64,000 bases of DNA from Ulva prolifera. Its lineage: Eukaryota > Chlorophyta > Ulvophyceae > Ulvales > Ulvaceae. Positions 14,234 to 25,533 of the stretch are shown here, one piece after another. Each line of letters opens with the position of its first letter. The stretch's first letter is position 1. Below the pieces are notes generated by a model. The model saw only the letters and a list, made by a program, of their open reading frames with translations, made no database searches and had not been told where the DNA came from. A program made the translations under genes and the position numbers. The DNA is taken from the NCBI GenBank assembly GCA_023078555.1, contig CM041201.1, positions 7,509,172 to 7,573,171 of the forward strand, given 5' to 3'.

Positions 14234-17200
14234 TCAGGTTCCGGAGATGGCCGTGACCACAGTGCCCTCACACATGCGCTGCACGTCCTGCAACGCACGC
14301 AGCTTGAACTCGAACTTGGACGCCAGCCGGTCGAGGTTCGTGGCGGGCACGACTCGCTCGATGTGCTGGTGGCACTCGTGGCACGCCTGCTTCGCTCCGC
14401 CCGGGTCCTTCCAGCAGCCCCTGCAGTAGCAGTGGCCACAGGGGACGCAGGCGACGGGGTCGTCGAAGACGCACAAGCAGCGCATGCATGTGTAGTTGCA
14501 CTCCAGGGACTCCTCAGCCTTCACCTGCAGGTTTTGAGGCTGTCGGAACCTCGGCCCTGGAGTGCGACTCAACTCTGGAGTGGCTTCTGCGGATGTATGG
14601 CACATCGCTGTGATTCACTGCTCGTGCTGTCCACGTACACGTGTGGTACACATGCGTTGTGTTGATACTGGGCGGCTGCTTGTTCTGCGTGCGATGATGG
14701 CCGCGCCTCGGGTGTGCTGTGCTGTCGTCCCTGATCTCTCGCTGCACGTTGATCCCGCCTTCTCGCTTCTGTCCTCACAACACATGCGGCACATGCGTGA
14801 TCACTCGGGCGGCGAGGAGCCGCACCAGCGTGTCCAGCGTCGCCCGCAGCGTCCGCTCCTGGTCACTCAACTCTGGCAGGACGAGCCTGCTGCTCGCCTG
14901 AGGCCGTGGGGCCGGCTGCACTCCACGGCAAGCCGCTGCGACTCGCAACACGGCCTGCTGCAGCTGCAGCAGCACGCCTTCACCACTGCCGCACGCGCCT
15001 TCACCACTGCCGCACGCGCCTTCACCACTGCCGCACGCGCCTTCACCACTGCCGCACGCGCCAGGCTCTCCTACACCGGTTTCGTGGCAGCCCGGGGCGG
15101 CCGCCTGCGGGGCTGCTGCGCCCGCCTGCATGCATGAGGCTCCGTGTGTCCATTTGCAAAACAAAGTTGGAAACAGTGACCACATGTGTGAGTATGTACA
15201 GCACAGCGTGTATACTCCATCAGTCCCGGGCGCCGACGGCTATCGCTGGTGCTGCGAGACGCTGGCGGATGGCCGTGTGTCCGCGTCGGCGGTTCGCAGC
15301 CGTGCACGGACGGGGCCAGGCAGATATTGTCTATAATTGGTACCTCTCTACATGCAGCTGCAGTGCACGCTCAGTTGCTACTTGATCACATGGTATAGAA
15401 TACAAAACATACACATGCTCAATCCACCTGCTCAGCAGCAGGTGCACGTGCGACTCCGCCGCCACACCACCGCCGTACCATGCAGGCTTCCACGCAAACC
15501 ACAACGCATCCCGACACACGTCCACACATGCATGCACCCCCGCACCTGCGCCAATGCGGCTTCTGCACCCCGCACACCCGCGAGGATGTCCCCCAGCGCC
15601 GCAAGCAGCTCCACGCGCTCCCGCTCCGCGAGCGCGGCGGCCGCGTCCAGCTCGCCGCGGTGCGCCGCGTCCCGCTCCCGCAGCGCCGCCTGGTGCTGCT
15701 TCGACAGCACTGTCAGCTGGCCGTGGGCGACGTCGCGCTCGCGCCGCAGCTGCCGCGCGTCCTCGAGCGCCGCGGCCGCGCGGGTCTCGCCCTGCTGGCG
15801 CAGGCTCGCGACCTCGGACTGCAGCCGCTGAGTCCAGGCGCGGCCGTCCGCGGCGGACGTGCCGCGGAGATCGTCGAGGGCGCTCTGAAGGCACTGCACC
15901 TTGGCTGCGAAGCGCTCATGCTGATCCGCTAGAGCTGCAGCGTACCTGCAGGGAGCGGCGTGTGGGGGCATCGCGGGGCGTGCGTGTTCGTCTGTTGCTG
16001 GCCGCAGGGTGCCCTCACCGAAGCCCACGCGGGCATGCCTTATACTGTCGAGTTATATACAACTACAGCAGTGTGGCATACATAGATGCAGCTGTAGCAT
16101 CATACGTGGTGCGTGCATTTTCGTGGCCATGTGTGTGACGGATAAGGGAGGAACTGCAGGATGAGCGGGCGGGCGTGCAGTGCCACTCCCCGCTCCTCCG
16201 CAAGCGGCTTACGTACATGCGCGCACATAGCTGGGTCGTGGTGTGCGGTGCGTGACACCGCCACCATCATGTTCGGCTCCCTGCTCGCCTGCGCTGCACG
16301 CCCGCACCCCAAGTCACGCCCGCTGAGCACAGGTGCATCAGAGTCAAAATCATGTACAGGCACCTGTGTGACCTGGGCGCACAGATGCTGTTGAACAGGA
16401 GGAGCTGCTATGCTGCACAGAAGAGGGAGGTCTGTGGAGGAGTGAAGGTCTGTGGAGGAGTGGGTGTGCGGGTGCGCGTCCTGCGAGGCAGCACCTCTTT
16501 GTCTGCTGGGAGTTCACGCGTTCGTGCTCCTTGCCCTGCGCTGCCAGCCGCTCCTCCGCCAGGCCCGCCCGCTTCTTCCATGCCGCCAGCTCCTCCGCAC
16601 TGGCCTGCTTCATGTAGGAGAGCCCAACGCCGAGCTGCCTCTGGAGCGTCTGGCTGCAGGTGTCAGCATCCGCCTGCAACTGTGCCAGCCATCAACCACG
16701 TTTAACTAAATCAAACTTCTTGGTGTTTCACTTATATACATGTTGACCGAAATCCACCTGAAGCAGTACCAGTGTCCCAAAGCTGAATTCGCCGACAGCC
16801 CAAGCCCAAGCTGAACTGGCGCAAAGCTAGATCAAACAACGCCTCGTGGAGCAGCAGCTGCAGGCTGAGTCTCCGCACCAGTGCCTTTGACTGCGAGGCT
16901 TGGATCTGAGAGAGGCTCGCCACCCAGCAGGAGACCTGCTGCTGCAAGTCGAGGCTGGCAGAGTCCATTGAGGCCTCGTGACGCTGCAGCACACTGAGCA
17001 GCTGCTCGGCCACAACTGCGCATTGCTGCTCGGATCTGTCCACCAGGACCTGCTGCTCACGCGCCACATGTGTCCATGCTTGCCTGCAGCTCACAGCTTC
17101 GTAACAGCTAGGCAACAGCGCATTGCTGCGACCAGAAGCTCGTCCCTGCGCCACTGCTTCCCTCATGTGGCGGGTAGTCCAACAGGAGTCCACGAATCCG

Positions 17201-19320
17201 CATGGAGTTGTTGATCAGGATATATCCGTCAACTGCATGAGATGCCCCAAGAGAAACACGCAGATGTCAGGTGCAGTGCTAAAACAAGCACAACTGCGAC
17301 TAGCCCCTCATCACCATCACGCTTTGATATGCTCAAGTCCTCCTCAAAGGGCATCAAGGGGTGTGTTTGTTCCGTCCGATTCCAGGAACGCTCCCAAGCC
17401 AAGTAGCAATCCACGTCCAGGTTCAAGTTGTCTTTGCAACAGGTGCACTGCCAAGAAGATCACCTTTCCTGCATGAAACGTTCCTTCGCTTCCAGCGATG
17501 CTCGTGCAGCTGCAGCCAGGCTGCTGCGGAGCCCCTGCTCAGCCTCTCGAGCCGCCTGCTGTTGCAGCTGCGCCTCCCGCTGCGCCTGTGCCAGCATCGC
17601 CCGGGTGGTGGTGAGCTCAGCCAGTGCAGTCTGCAGGTCCTCGTCTGTGCAGGCCGTGGCTGCCCGTGCCTTGTCCAGGCCCTCCCCGAGGTCCGCCACC
17701 TGGGCTGTCAAGAGGACTGCCTTCTTCTGCGCCCTGCACAGCTGCTGTGCCTCTCCCATCCAGAAGTCACATCCGAACGTTGCACACCACGCAGTGTCGC
17801 TATAAATTCCACCTCATTCGGTAACACACGACAGAAATACACTTTCGAAACCATCCTGCTGCGCCAGGCAGCTCTAGGGAAAGTGAAGCAGCTGGTACGA
17901 GTCAGGTGTGGCTTCAGCAATCGCAAAGCTGGAAGCTAGACAGCGTGATGCACCATGAGGTAGCCTGCTGGCGCCTGTGCGCCTGTGCGACAGTGCCGGG
18001 GAACAGCACAGCAGCCCTGCTTGCCTCTGCGTGTGCTGACATGCACAGCGAAAGAATCACATGTGCTGCCATGCACAGCGAAAGAGTCACATGTGGTGAC
18101 ATGCACGGCGAAAGATCACCTCGTCAGCTGTTGCACCAGCTCTTGCTCAGCCGCTCGGAGGTCAGAGGCTTCTTTCCGGGAATGGTCGAGCTGTGCATGA
18201 GCGGCTGCCCAGTCCGCAGTCTTCATGCCTAGCTGCCTCTCCAGAAGCAGCCCGCGCTCCTGAGCAGCCTCAATCTGCGCTTCCAGCGCCTTAGCAGCGG
18301 CATCGTTTGAAGCGATTGCCGCCCTGAGCCCCTCCAGCTCAATCGTCGCCTGTGAAAACGCGAACCGGTGCTTCCCAGAGGCTGCCTGCAGTTCCCCCTT
18401 CTCCTCTTCCAGCAGATGAATGCTGTCAGAGGCACCTGCCATGAGCTTCTGCATGTTACGTAGCTCCGCTTCAACGCTAGCCTCCCGCTCTTTCAAAGCA
18501 GCTTCGGCCTTTGTTGCCTTGTCCAATTTCTCCTGCAGCGCCTGCATGGCCAGAGTGGCTACGTCACGCACTTCAGAGAGCAGCCCTGGCCCTAAATACA
18601 TTGGCTGGGCAAGCATTTAAGAGTATACTGAAGATAAACTCACTCCAGTGGATACAGCGGCGAGTTACCAGGCACATGGAGTTCTGCCGGCTGTCAGACT
18701 GTCTGAGTTTGCGCGACCGCTTCTGCTCCTCCTCCAGTTTCTGTGCAGCATCGATCACATCCTGTGACAGGCGAGCGGAGCTGCTTCGCAGTTCCTGATT
18801 TTGAAGTTGGCATCGCCTGAGCTCTTCCTCGACGCTCTCTTTCTGCTGCAATGCTGCTGAGACCGCTGCCAGCTCAGCAGCCAGAGCGGAGTGGCTGGCA
18901 GCTTGCTGAGCCAGGTCACTCTCCAGGGTCTTTCGAGCAGCACGCTCAGCATCGACATCCTGCTGTGCCTGTTAGTCCACTGCCATGTTGGGTGTGAATG
19001 CTTGAGGCGCTTCCATGCGATGCATGTACCCGTGCGCTGTTTCACTGGCAACGACAAATTTGTTTTTTTGGTTCTACGTTTCACACCTGTGACAACTCCA
19101 TCTGGCACAGCTGTACAACCGATGACATGCTTTCATAATTCCGCTGCAGAGCTGCCATATCTTTCTGTGATGCTCCTTCAGTGGAAGGTGCATGTTTGGA
19201 ACGAGCCTCCAGGCTACCATGAGAAGCAACTGAACTGGGATGCCGAGCCTGTAGAGAGCTTTTCGGAATTGTGGGCAAGAAGGTCGCTCGCCCGCCTTCG
19301 TCTCTCTCTATCCTCTCCAT
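14234..19320 (-). CDS. Long coiled-coil protein with C-terminal RING finger
   Basis: At least nine exons make one long protein. Likely exons, 5' to 3': 19087–19320 (start ATG at 19320), 18669–18968, 18120–18591, about 17464–17803, about 16840–17190, about 16500–16683, 15546–15945, about 14803–15090 and about 14234–14560. The middle exons are almost entirely Glu/Gln/Ala/Leu-rich heptad sequence typical of a coiled coil. The last exon carries a C3HC4 RING: C-M-R-C, then C-x-C-G-H-C-Y-C-x-x-C, then C-x-x-C (14340–14500), followed by a short helical tail. RING fingers bind E2 enzymes and act as ubiquitin ligases, so this is probably an E3 that oligomerises or docks through its coiled coil. Substrate and location are unknown. 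Exon borders in 16.7–17.4 kb are the least certain. Confidence 0.75.
14987..15064 (-). repeat. 21-bp minisatellite inside a coding exon
   Basis: Four near-perfect 21-bp units follow one another. Read in the frame of the RING-protein exon they add a seven-residue Gly/Ala/Cys/Ser/Glu unit per copy. Because the unit is a multiple of three, copy number can change without breaking the frame. Confidence 0.9.
18038..18118. repeat. 30-bp tandem repeat next to a 5' splice site
   Basis: Three 30-bp units start at 18038, 18068 and 18098. In the orientation of the RING-protein gene (–), each unit begins with a GTGAYY sequence. The unit touching the exon end at 18120 supplies the splice donor (GTGATC), so the array holds two further donor-like sites downstream. 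Confidence 0.88.
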
Positions 19321-19920
19321 AGTCTCTCAAGAGGCATGAGTGTAACAGGGCCAGGTTGCACCTGGGCCCAGCAGGCCACAGGGACAGCCGTGCTGTCAGC
19401 AGGCCAGGATGTCAAGTAGTTGAGCACATCTTCGCCAGTATCAAAACAAACTGGACACGCCCGCCCTTGCGAATACTAGTCATACGAACCAGGAGGAAAG
19501 CTCACTTTCTGCAAAGGGACACCCCAAGACCGATCAACATTGGGCACCGGCTGTAGTGGCAGATGCATTGAATCTCCGCTTGCACATCGCAATGACAGAG
19601 GCTGCAGCAGATGCTATTCTGACCTTGTGTGGCGCATTAGACTGCGCACGATCTGTGCACCCCGGGTGCTTGTGGGGTGTATGAGCGAGTGTGCCACGGA
19701 CAATGTAGCCCGCATGCATGAGGCCCTACCGCACAAAGAAAGGTTCACGGCCATTGGCACAAGCCATCAACCGTATACTTACGCGGCACAAAGGCTTCGT
19801 GGTCGTTATCAAGCATTCGTTTGGTGTCATTGCAACAAAGGACTCAGTACGCTGCGGGTACAGTACCTCGCCATCCCACGACAGGAAAATTCAAAGCGCA
19901 AACGGCGTAAAGCAGCAAGA
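19321..19920. other. Upstream region of the RING-protein gene
   Basis: No coding region is clear. The stretch should include the promoter of the – strand RING-protein gene. A + strand frame runs through 19540–20151, but only its last part looks protein-like. Confidence 0.35.
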
Positions 19921-20151
19921 ATGATGATGAGGAACACAATGTTTGCGTTTGTACTGCTTGTTCTGTCAATCGGGCAGGTTTTCGGAGTACACGAGAGTAT
20001 TCATCGGCACCAGAAACAGCATCACAGCAGACAGGAGTATTCTAAGTTTAGGCAGCAGCTCCGCCAACATACCGAGACGAAAGGTGGCGCATACGTGGGA
20101 CATATTCCTGAACATTTCCTGGATCACTTGGGTATGGAGTCAGAATTATAG
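19921..20151 (+). CDS. Small putative secreted protein
   Basis: An ATG at 19921 (one of several clustered ATGs) opens a 76-residue product. Its first ~24 residues are a classic signal peptide: a basic start (M-M-M-R-N), a hydrophobic core (F-A-F-V-L-L-V-L), then G-Q-V-F-G as a likely cleavage site. The rest is polar and rich in His, Gln, Glu and Arg. The frame is also open upstream to 19540, so the start is a choice based on the signal peptide. No family is recognised. It is convergent with IMP dehydrogenase, whose stop codon lies about 150 bases to the right. It may be extended by splicing. Confidence 0.4.
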   Translation: MMMRNTMFAFVLLVLSIGQVFGVHESIHRHQKQHHSRQEYSKFRQQLRQHTETKGGAYVGHIPEHFLDHLGMESEL

Positions 20152-20297
20152 CACAAGCTACCAAGGATGTGGACACCTCAAGGAACAGAATGGCGGCAAT
20201 GCTCCTCGTTGGAGAAGAAGGCTGAATACTGGCGTCGTGGCTATTATCTGGGCCATGGGCAAGCTTCATGCGTGGGCCAACCGAGTGCAAATGGTAT

Positions 20298-23156
20298 CTA
20301 CCACTTTTGTTTCTCGTAGGAGTGCATGTCATGCACATTGCCTTCTCTCAATGCTGCATTTGTCCGAGCCTCAAGCCGCTGCTTGCCTCTGTATAGCCTG
20401 CGGCGACCTTCAGTGATGCTGCTGGCACCCAGGTCTTGGAATCCCTGCTTTGCAGCCTGGATCATGAATGGGACTATCCCCGTGATAGATCCTTTGCTAA
20501 CTACTGTGCCAGAGACTCCTTGAGCAATTTTAATGGCTTGTGTGTCACTATGATACCTGGTTTCAGATCCTTTCTTCATCGCCTCTAAGGACCCCATTCC
20601 CCTGTATAGACATCAAATGTAAGCTCTGTCAAACATCTCATGAACAGGGCTTGCTAAAAACGCAGAGCTGCACCTGTACTTCTTTACTTTCACTCCGTTC
20701 TGCTCAAAGTATTGGCCTGGGGCTTCATCAGTGCCAGCAAAAACAGATCCGCACATCACCACACCAGCGCCAAGTGCCAATGCCTTCACGATGTGTCCAG
20801 AGTTTTGTATGCCTCCATCAGCTATGACTGGAACTCCCACAGAGTTACAGTATCTTGCGGTGTGATAGACTGCTGTTGCCTGCCCCCGTCCCACAGCACA
20901 AACCTCCTGCATCACAGCCAAGCTGGATACCCACGTCAACAAGGATACATTTTCGAGAGCCGCAGAAAGGCAGCTGCATCGCATTAAACCAATGGTGTGA
21001 TGCACATGTAGCTGAGGGACCATACCTGCGTAGTGCATATCGATCCAGATCCCATACCCACACGAATGCCATCCGCGCCCGCATCAATTAAGACCTTGCA
21101 CTGCTCCACAGTCACTACATTGCCACAGATGACATCCAGCTTGGGATGGCGTTGCTTGAGGTACTGTAGCATCCCGACCTGGTACGACGAGGCACCCTGA
21201 GATGAGTCCAGGATGACAGCATCAACACCCAGGCGCACGAGCTCCTCCACTCGTTTCTTGTCATCTTCTCGGGTACCAACTGCAGCGCCGCATCTCAGGA
21301 GGCTATTCGCATCGAGGGTGTGCACGTCAGCATTGCTCCTGCATGTACGTCCATGCGCATTCAGCAGGCCGAGCCGCATAATTATAGGGCACCCACCACC
21401 GAAGCAGCCTCCCGAAGCCAGGATGTTGCTCTGATTGGAGCAGAACAGACACACAGCACAGTAGAAGCCCATATCCGGCAATGAAATTCCTGAAAGATAC
21501 CAGCCAGAGGATAGGGCGCACAGGAAGCGGGAGTGGCTGCGCAGAACTGCACCCACGAACTGATCCTCCTTGGTAACTACTGCAATGGCTTCGAAGTCTT
21601 CATGCTGCTTGAGTGCTGCCTCCAGCGCCGCCTTGGTGTCATCCCCTTGCACCACCTTTGGGACCTCAGAAGCCCTGCAGATGCTTCGCCACTTGCAAAC
21701 GTGGTGCCAGTGGCGCAGTGGACCACAGCCCCATGTTGGCATCGATCCAGGATCTGCAGCACTGAATGACAGAAAGCAGGAGCATGAGTCATGACGTATG
21801 AAAATGAACGGAAGCGAGCGCTGGCTCAACTGCGAGGAGGGGACATTGATGCGAGCAAGCAAAGGCAATGGCACGCCATTCTTCAGCCATGTGTGACCTG
21901 AAGCTATCTTGCAGCGGCAGCGCTGACAGACCGCATGGAGTTACCGCGGGCTGGATGGCGCAAAGAGGGCTGCGGACAGAAGCGCACGGAGTCATGACGC
22001 TTTTGACGGTGTCGCTTTCTTTGCTGGTTTTCGTCTTCGAGCATTGGACCAGGCCCAGCAGTGTGCCTTTGGCCTCGCCATCTTTCGTGACATACGCCAG
22101 ACCACCTGCCTTCACGCAGATAGGTGTGGATGGAGAACTCGATAGGCACATAGAGGCATACAAGAGGTGGTGACACAAGCACCAGGTCAATGTCCAAATG
22201 GATACGGCTATGTCATCATGCATACATACGTACCGGCCCGGCCTAGTGCCATGACTGCGTGAGTGGATATGCGTGTGAATTCCTAGCGATGGCTCGATGC
22301 CCGGCCTCTGTCCTTTGTAACTACATACCCACCAGGCATACATACACTACATACATACCAGGCAGGCTGACAATAGTAGATCACGTACCGAAGAAACATC
22401 GGCAACCGTTGCATCAGGTGCCACCACTGTGACTGATGGTGCACATCCAGGCTGATGGCTCTTCACTGCCTCGACTGCTGCAGCCTGCTCTGCCAAGGTG
22501 CAGTTGTAGTGAATGAATCCCATGCCACCCAACTGCATGCGTGCGAAGTGTAAGACGCGGGCTACTTCAGGACGTGCGACTGGCATATTGCGTAGGTCCA
22601 TCCCGATGCGACTGGAGTGCTCGAGAGAGTTGCTCACCTGCGCCATAGCAATAGCCATTCCTGCCTCAGTTACTGTGTCCATTGGGGAACTCAGAATGGG
22701 AACAGCCAGCTTGATGTTGCGAGTGACATGTGAGTGCAAGTCTACCTGCACATGTGGCAAGACGTGACAGGTTCATCGCCCTCAAACCAAATTTGACAAT
22801 TGCTAGCTGCTGTATCGAGGTCATGATCGGTAAGGAGTAAGTGGGCAGCCAACTCTGGATTGCTGACCAACTGTACAAACTAAAACTCATCGCATAAACC
22901 GGCTGACTCGTCTATACCTGATCAGCAGCAAAGTCGATATATCCTGGGTGGAATATCACGTCGTCGTATGTATAGCTGGTGCCGGCAGCGAAGAGCTGCT
23001 TGGCCTCCATACCTGCACATGGAGGAGACTGAGGTGCTGGCTTCGTGCCGAAAACACGAACAGGTCGAAAGCGGTCAAACCAAATGAAATCAACATCCTT
23101 CAGGCTCACAAGACATTACCGTCTGGCACAACATCATCAAGAGGGAATGTTTCCAT
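20298..23156 (-). CDS. IMPDH: Inosine-5'-monophosphate dehydrogenase
   Basis: IMPDH oxidises IMP to XMP with NAD+, the committed step of guanine nucleotide synthesis in the cytosol. Nine exons join in phase: 23120–23156, 22918–23012, 22638–22745, 22389–22532, 21945–22109, 21501–21691, 21026–21302, 20674–20906 and 20298–20601, giving about 517 residues, close to plant enzymes. Visible signatures include the N-terminal segment ending [35 protein letters not shown], the IMP-binding loop G-S-G-S-I-C-T-T-Q with the catalytic cysteine, [10 protein letters not shown], and the flap/C-terminal segment K-K-Y-R-G-M-G-S-L. Between residues ~115 and 225 lies the CBS-pair (Bateman) region, more divergent than usual. 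All key catalytic residues seem intact. The borders of exons 5 and 6, within the CBS region, are the least certain. Confidence 0.95.
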
Positions 23157-23888
23157 GGTCTTTGTCCCGTCACGGAAGCGGTCGAGGGCGTGTTCCCTGA
23201 ACACGCGAGTCGAAACAGACGAGCCGTAAGCAGTACGTCACTGTATATCCAGGAAACGCAGGGCAACAAGGGGGCTACCCCTTGCACGTGTACCCGCTGG
23301 TCGCGTTGTGCAAACTAGGGCACAGTGCGTGCACCCGATGGGCTCCTGCGCCGTCACCACGTGTACCCCACGCCACCTGCTGGACACATTGCATGCGAAC
23401 TGCACACGTGCACGCCAGGAAGCAGCATATCACACACGGTACTACACGCACAACAGAACAATCCCCCCCTGCAACCGGGTATGAACGTCATCCTGCCGAT
23501 GACGGATGCAGCAGCGGCAGCAAAGGGACTCATATGATGAGCATGCGGTCCCGGTCAAATTGCTGATCACTGATATTGATATATGTTATGCATAAGCCAT
23601 ATAGGATGTATCCTCTGATCCTCTGTAGCATATGCCCAGGTCCAGGTGGTGCACCATGGAACCCCCACTCCTGTTGGACCTCCCCCCCCCCCCCCGCGCA
23701 GTGCCAGTCCTGGCTAATGACAGCCGTACGGCAATTGCTTAAGCAACCCAAAGGGTAGCCGGTACCCAGCGCTAGGACCGGAATGATCAATGAATAGCAC
23801 ATGCCACAGTATATGTGCGCCTGTGCTTGCGTAGTTACATTGCATGGAAGGGTTTCAGAACTTCGATCGGGTGCTGCAGTGTGGCCTT

Positions 23889-23923
23889 TAAATGGGGTCA
23901 CCGCTAGGGTGACCCCATTTAAT
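23889..23923. repeat. 15-bp stem hairpin
   Basis: The arms 23889–23903 and 23909–23923 are perfect reverse complements around a five-base GCTAG centre. A second, longer palindrome begins at the very next base. Confidence 0.95.
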
Positions 23924-23959
23924 TGGGGTTCACGCACGTCGACGTGCGTGAACCCCAAG
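23924..23959. repeat. Perfect 36-bp palindrome
   Basis: All 36 bases read the same on both strands, with the centre at TCGA (23940–23943) and no spacer. It directly abuts the hairpin at 23889–23923. Confidence 0.97.
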
Positions 23960-24039
23960 GGCCAACCCCTAGTCCTCCCAGAGAAGGGGCAGGGATTGAA
24001 GCATGGACGTACAGCATGTGAGCGCGCATATGAGTCAAT

Positions 24040-24115
24040 GTGAAAGTAAAGTACATCTGGCTTCAGTTCATGAAGAGCACATTGGCGGCTGCAAACGAAT
24101 GCGACCACATGCCGT
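24040..24115 (-). mobile_element. SINE-like copy, 3' part only
   Basis: Read on the – strand, this stretch starts with a GGCATGTGGTC-like block and ends with a CTTTACTTT-type tail. It matches the 3' part of the copies near 43.9 and 59.8 kb with several differences. The 5' half is too diverged to align by eye. Confidence 0.6.
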
Positions 24116-25533
24116 CACTGTAACATTGTTCGCATGATCCGCAGACCGTTGCAGACCAGTGCAGCTGCCACGCTGGGAAAGTCTACCTGATCGCCTACAA
24201 GTATCCACGTACTGTTCTCCTTTTGACCACACTTGGCATATTGTAGCATCCGCCTGGCATGAGCATTGACAATGCCATGGCGCCAGTCAGAACATCAGCA
24301 TGCCTTGACCATTGGATGTTGCGCTCCAGAGGTATTAACAGCGCCTTAGACGTTCAGTACTGTGCACCGAAGAGGGTGCATTACGAGATGTATATAGCAC
24401 TGTGTATGTGCCAACATGCGCTTGACAGCAGCAATGGGCCCATCTTTGCGTAGCTGTTCCAGTGGCCATGATCCTGAATCTGCTGTGTGGTGTGTTCCTG
24501 AAGCCAATACAAGAATCGCTACGAGCCAAAGAGCTGCAGGAGCACCGCATATCAATGCCTGCACTCGTTCAGCTATGCTGCGGGCAGTCCATCAGAAGCA
24601 TCTCTACATTGTATCAGCCCAGTATAGATCATCACAGAGCTGCTCAGCCTATATCAGCTATGCTATTTGCTGGGAGAGAGAGTGAGACCGGTGGCCGCAC
24701 AATGCCATTACACCCGTGTGATCACTTGCAGGATGTGCAGCACGGGCAAGTCCAGTGGCTGACATGGCACATCGTTCTAGCCGTGAGATGTGCTCAATTG
24801 AGATGGACTTCTGCTGCTCCACAGTTGAAATGTGTCAAGCTATTTGGGATGCAATGTTGCTACAGCTGTTGCCATGGTCCTGCCACACAGTGAGACAAGC
24901 CAGTACCGCTACGGGCGCCTGGAAATGCAAGCATGCAGGATCGGTGCGCTAGCGCCTCAGAATTGGATAGCTGCGCTGTTTGGTGCGCTTCGTCACAGCC
25001 TCAGCTCCGTGACGCCACGATGGCTTGAACGCCGATGCTATCGCAGTCGAACATGCTGGTTGCTTCGATGACTATGTGGCGTCGCGCTTAACTCACTGAT
25101 GTCGGTGCGCTTCAACATTCGAATGTTTTACACAGCGCTGCGCAGTCGTGAAATGTGTTTCATCGGAAATGGTGGTGACCCACGGGAAGACCATATCTGG
25201 AATGCACACAGTCGAAGCCGCGAAGATGCACGCCGTGGCCGCACCAAAGTAAGCTGTACTGTATGAGGCAACACAAGAAGCCAGCCTGACATTTGCTTGT
25301 ACTGCCGTGGTGCGCCCGCAAGTGCACGTGAAGGCGGACGGACTACTTGTGGACCTCACCTGGCGGAGGGGACTCCTGATGCATGTGCACCGACGAGTCA
25401 GTCCGATTCGATTCCACGTGCTTGCATTCGCACAACGTGATCGCACGTGAGCCAGAGAAGAGATTCCTGTGGCAGACGATAGATTGTCTCTCAGTCACGC
25501 GAAATAGTTGTCGGTACGCGTTTGCCACTTACG

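Larger units (their letters stand above)
23157..25533. other. Long intergenic region between divergent genes
   Basis: This stretch separates the start of IMPDH (–) from the bHLH gene (+). Open frames of up to 192 codons occur but none resembles a known protein. It holds two long palindromes (23889–23959) and the 3' part of a SINE-like copy (about 24040–24115). The bHLH promoter should lie near the right end; I see no certain core element. Confidence 0.5.

Noticed and set aside
15480-15932. Arg/Pro/Ala-rich + frames of 150–190 codons
   Set aside because: They are shadows of the coiled-coil exon 15546–15945 on the – strand, which has good splice sites and heptad structure.
20613-23109. Duplicate IMPDH fragments as separate genes
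   Set aside because: All fragments are collinear exons of one gene and join in phase.
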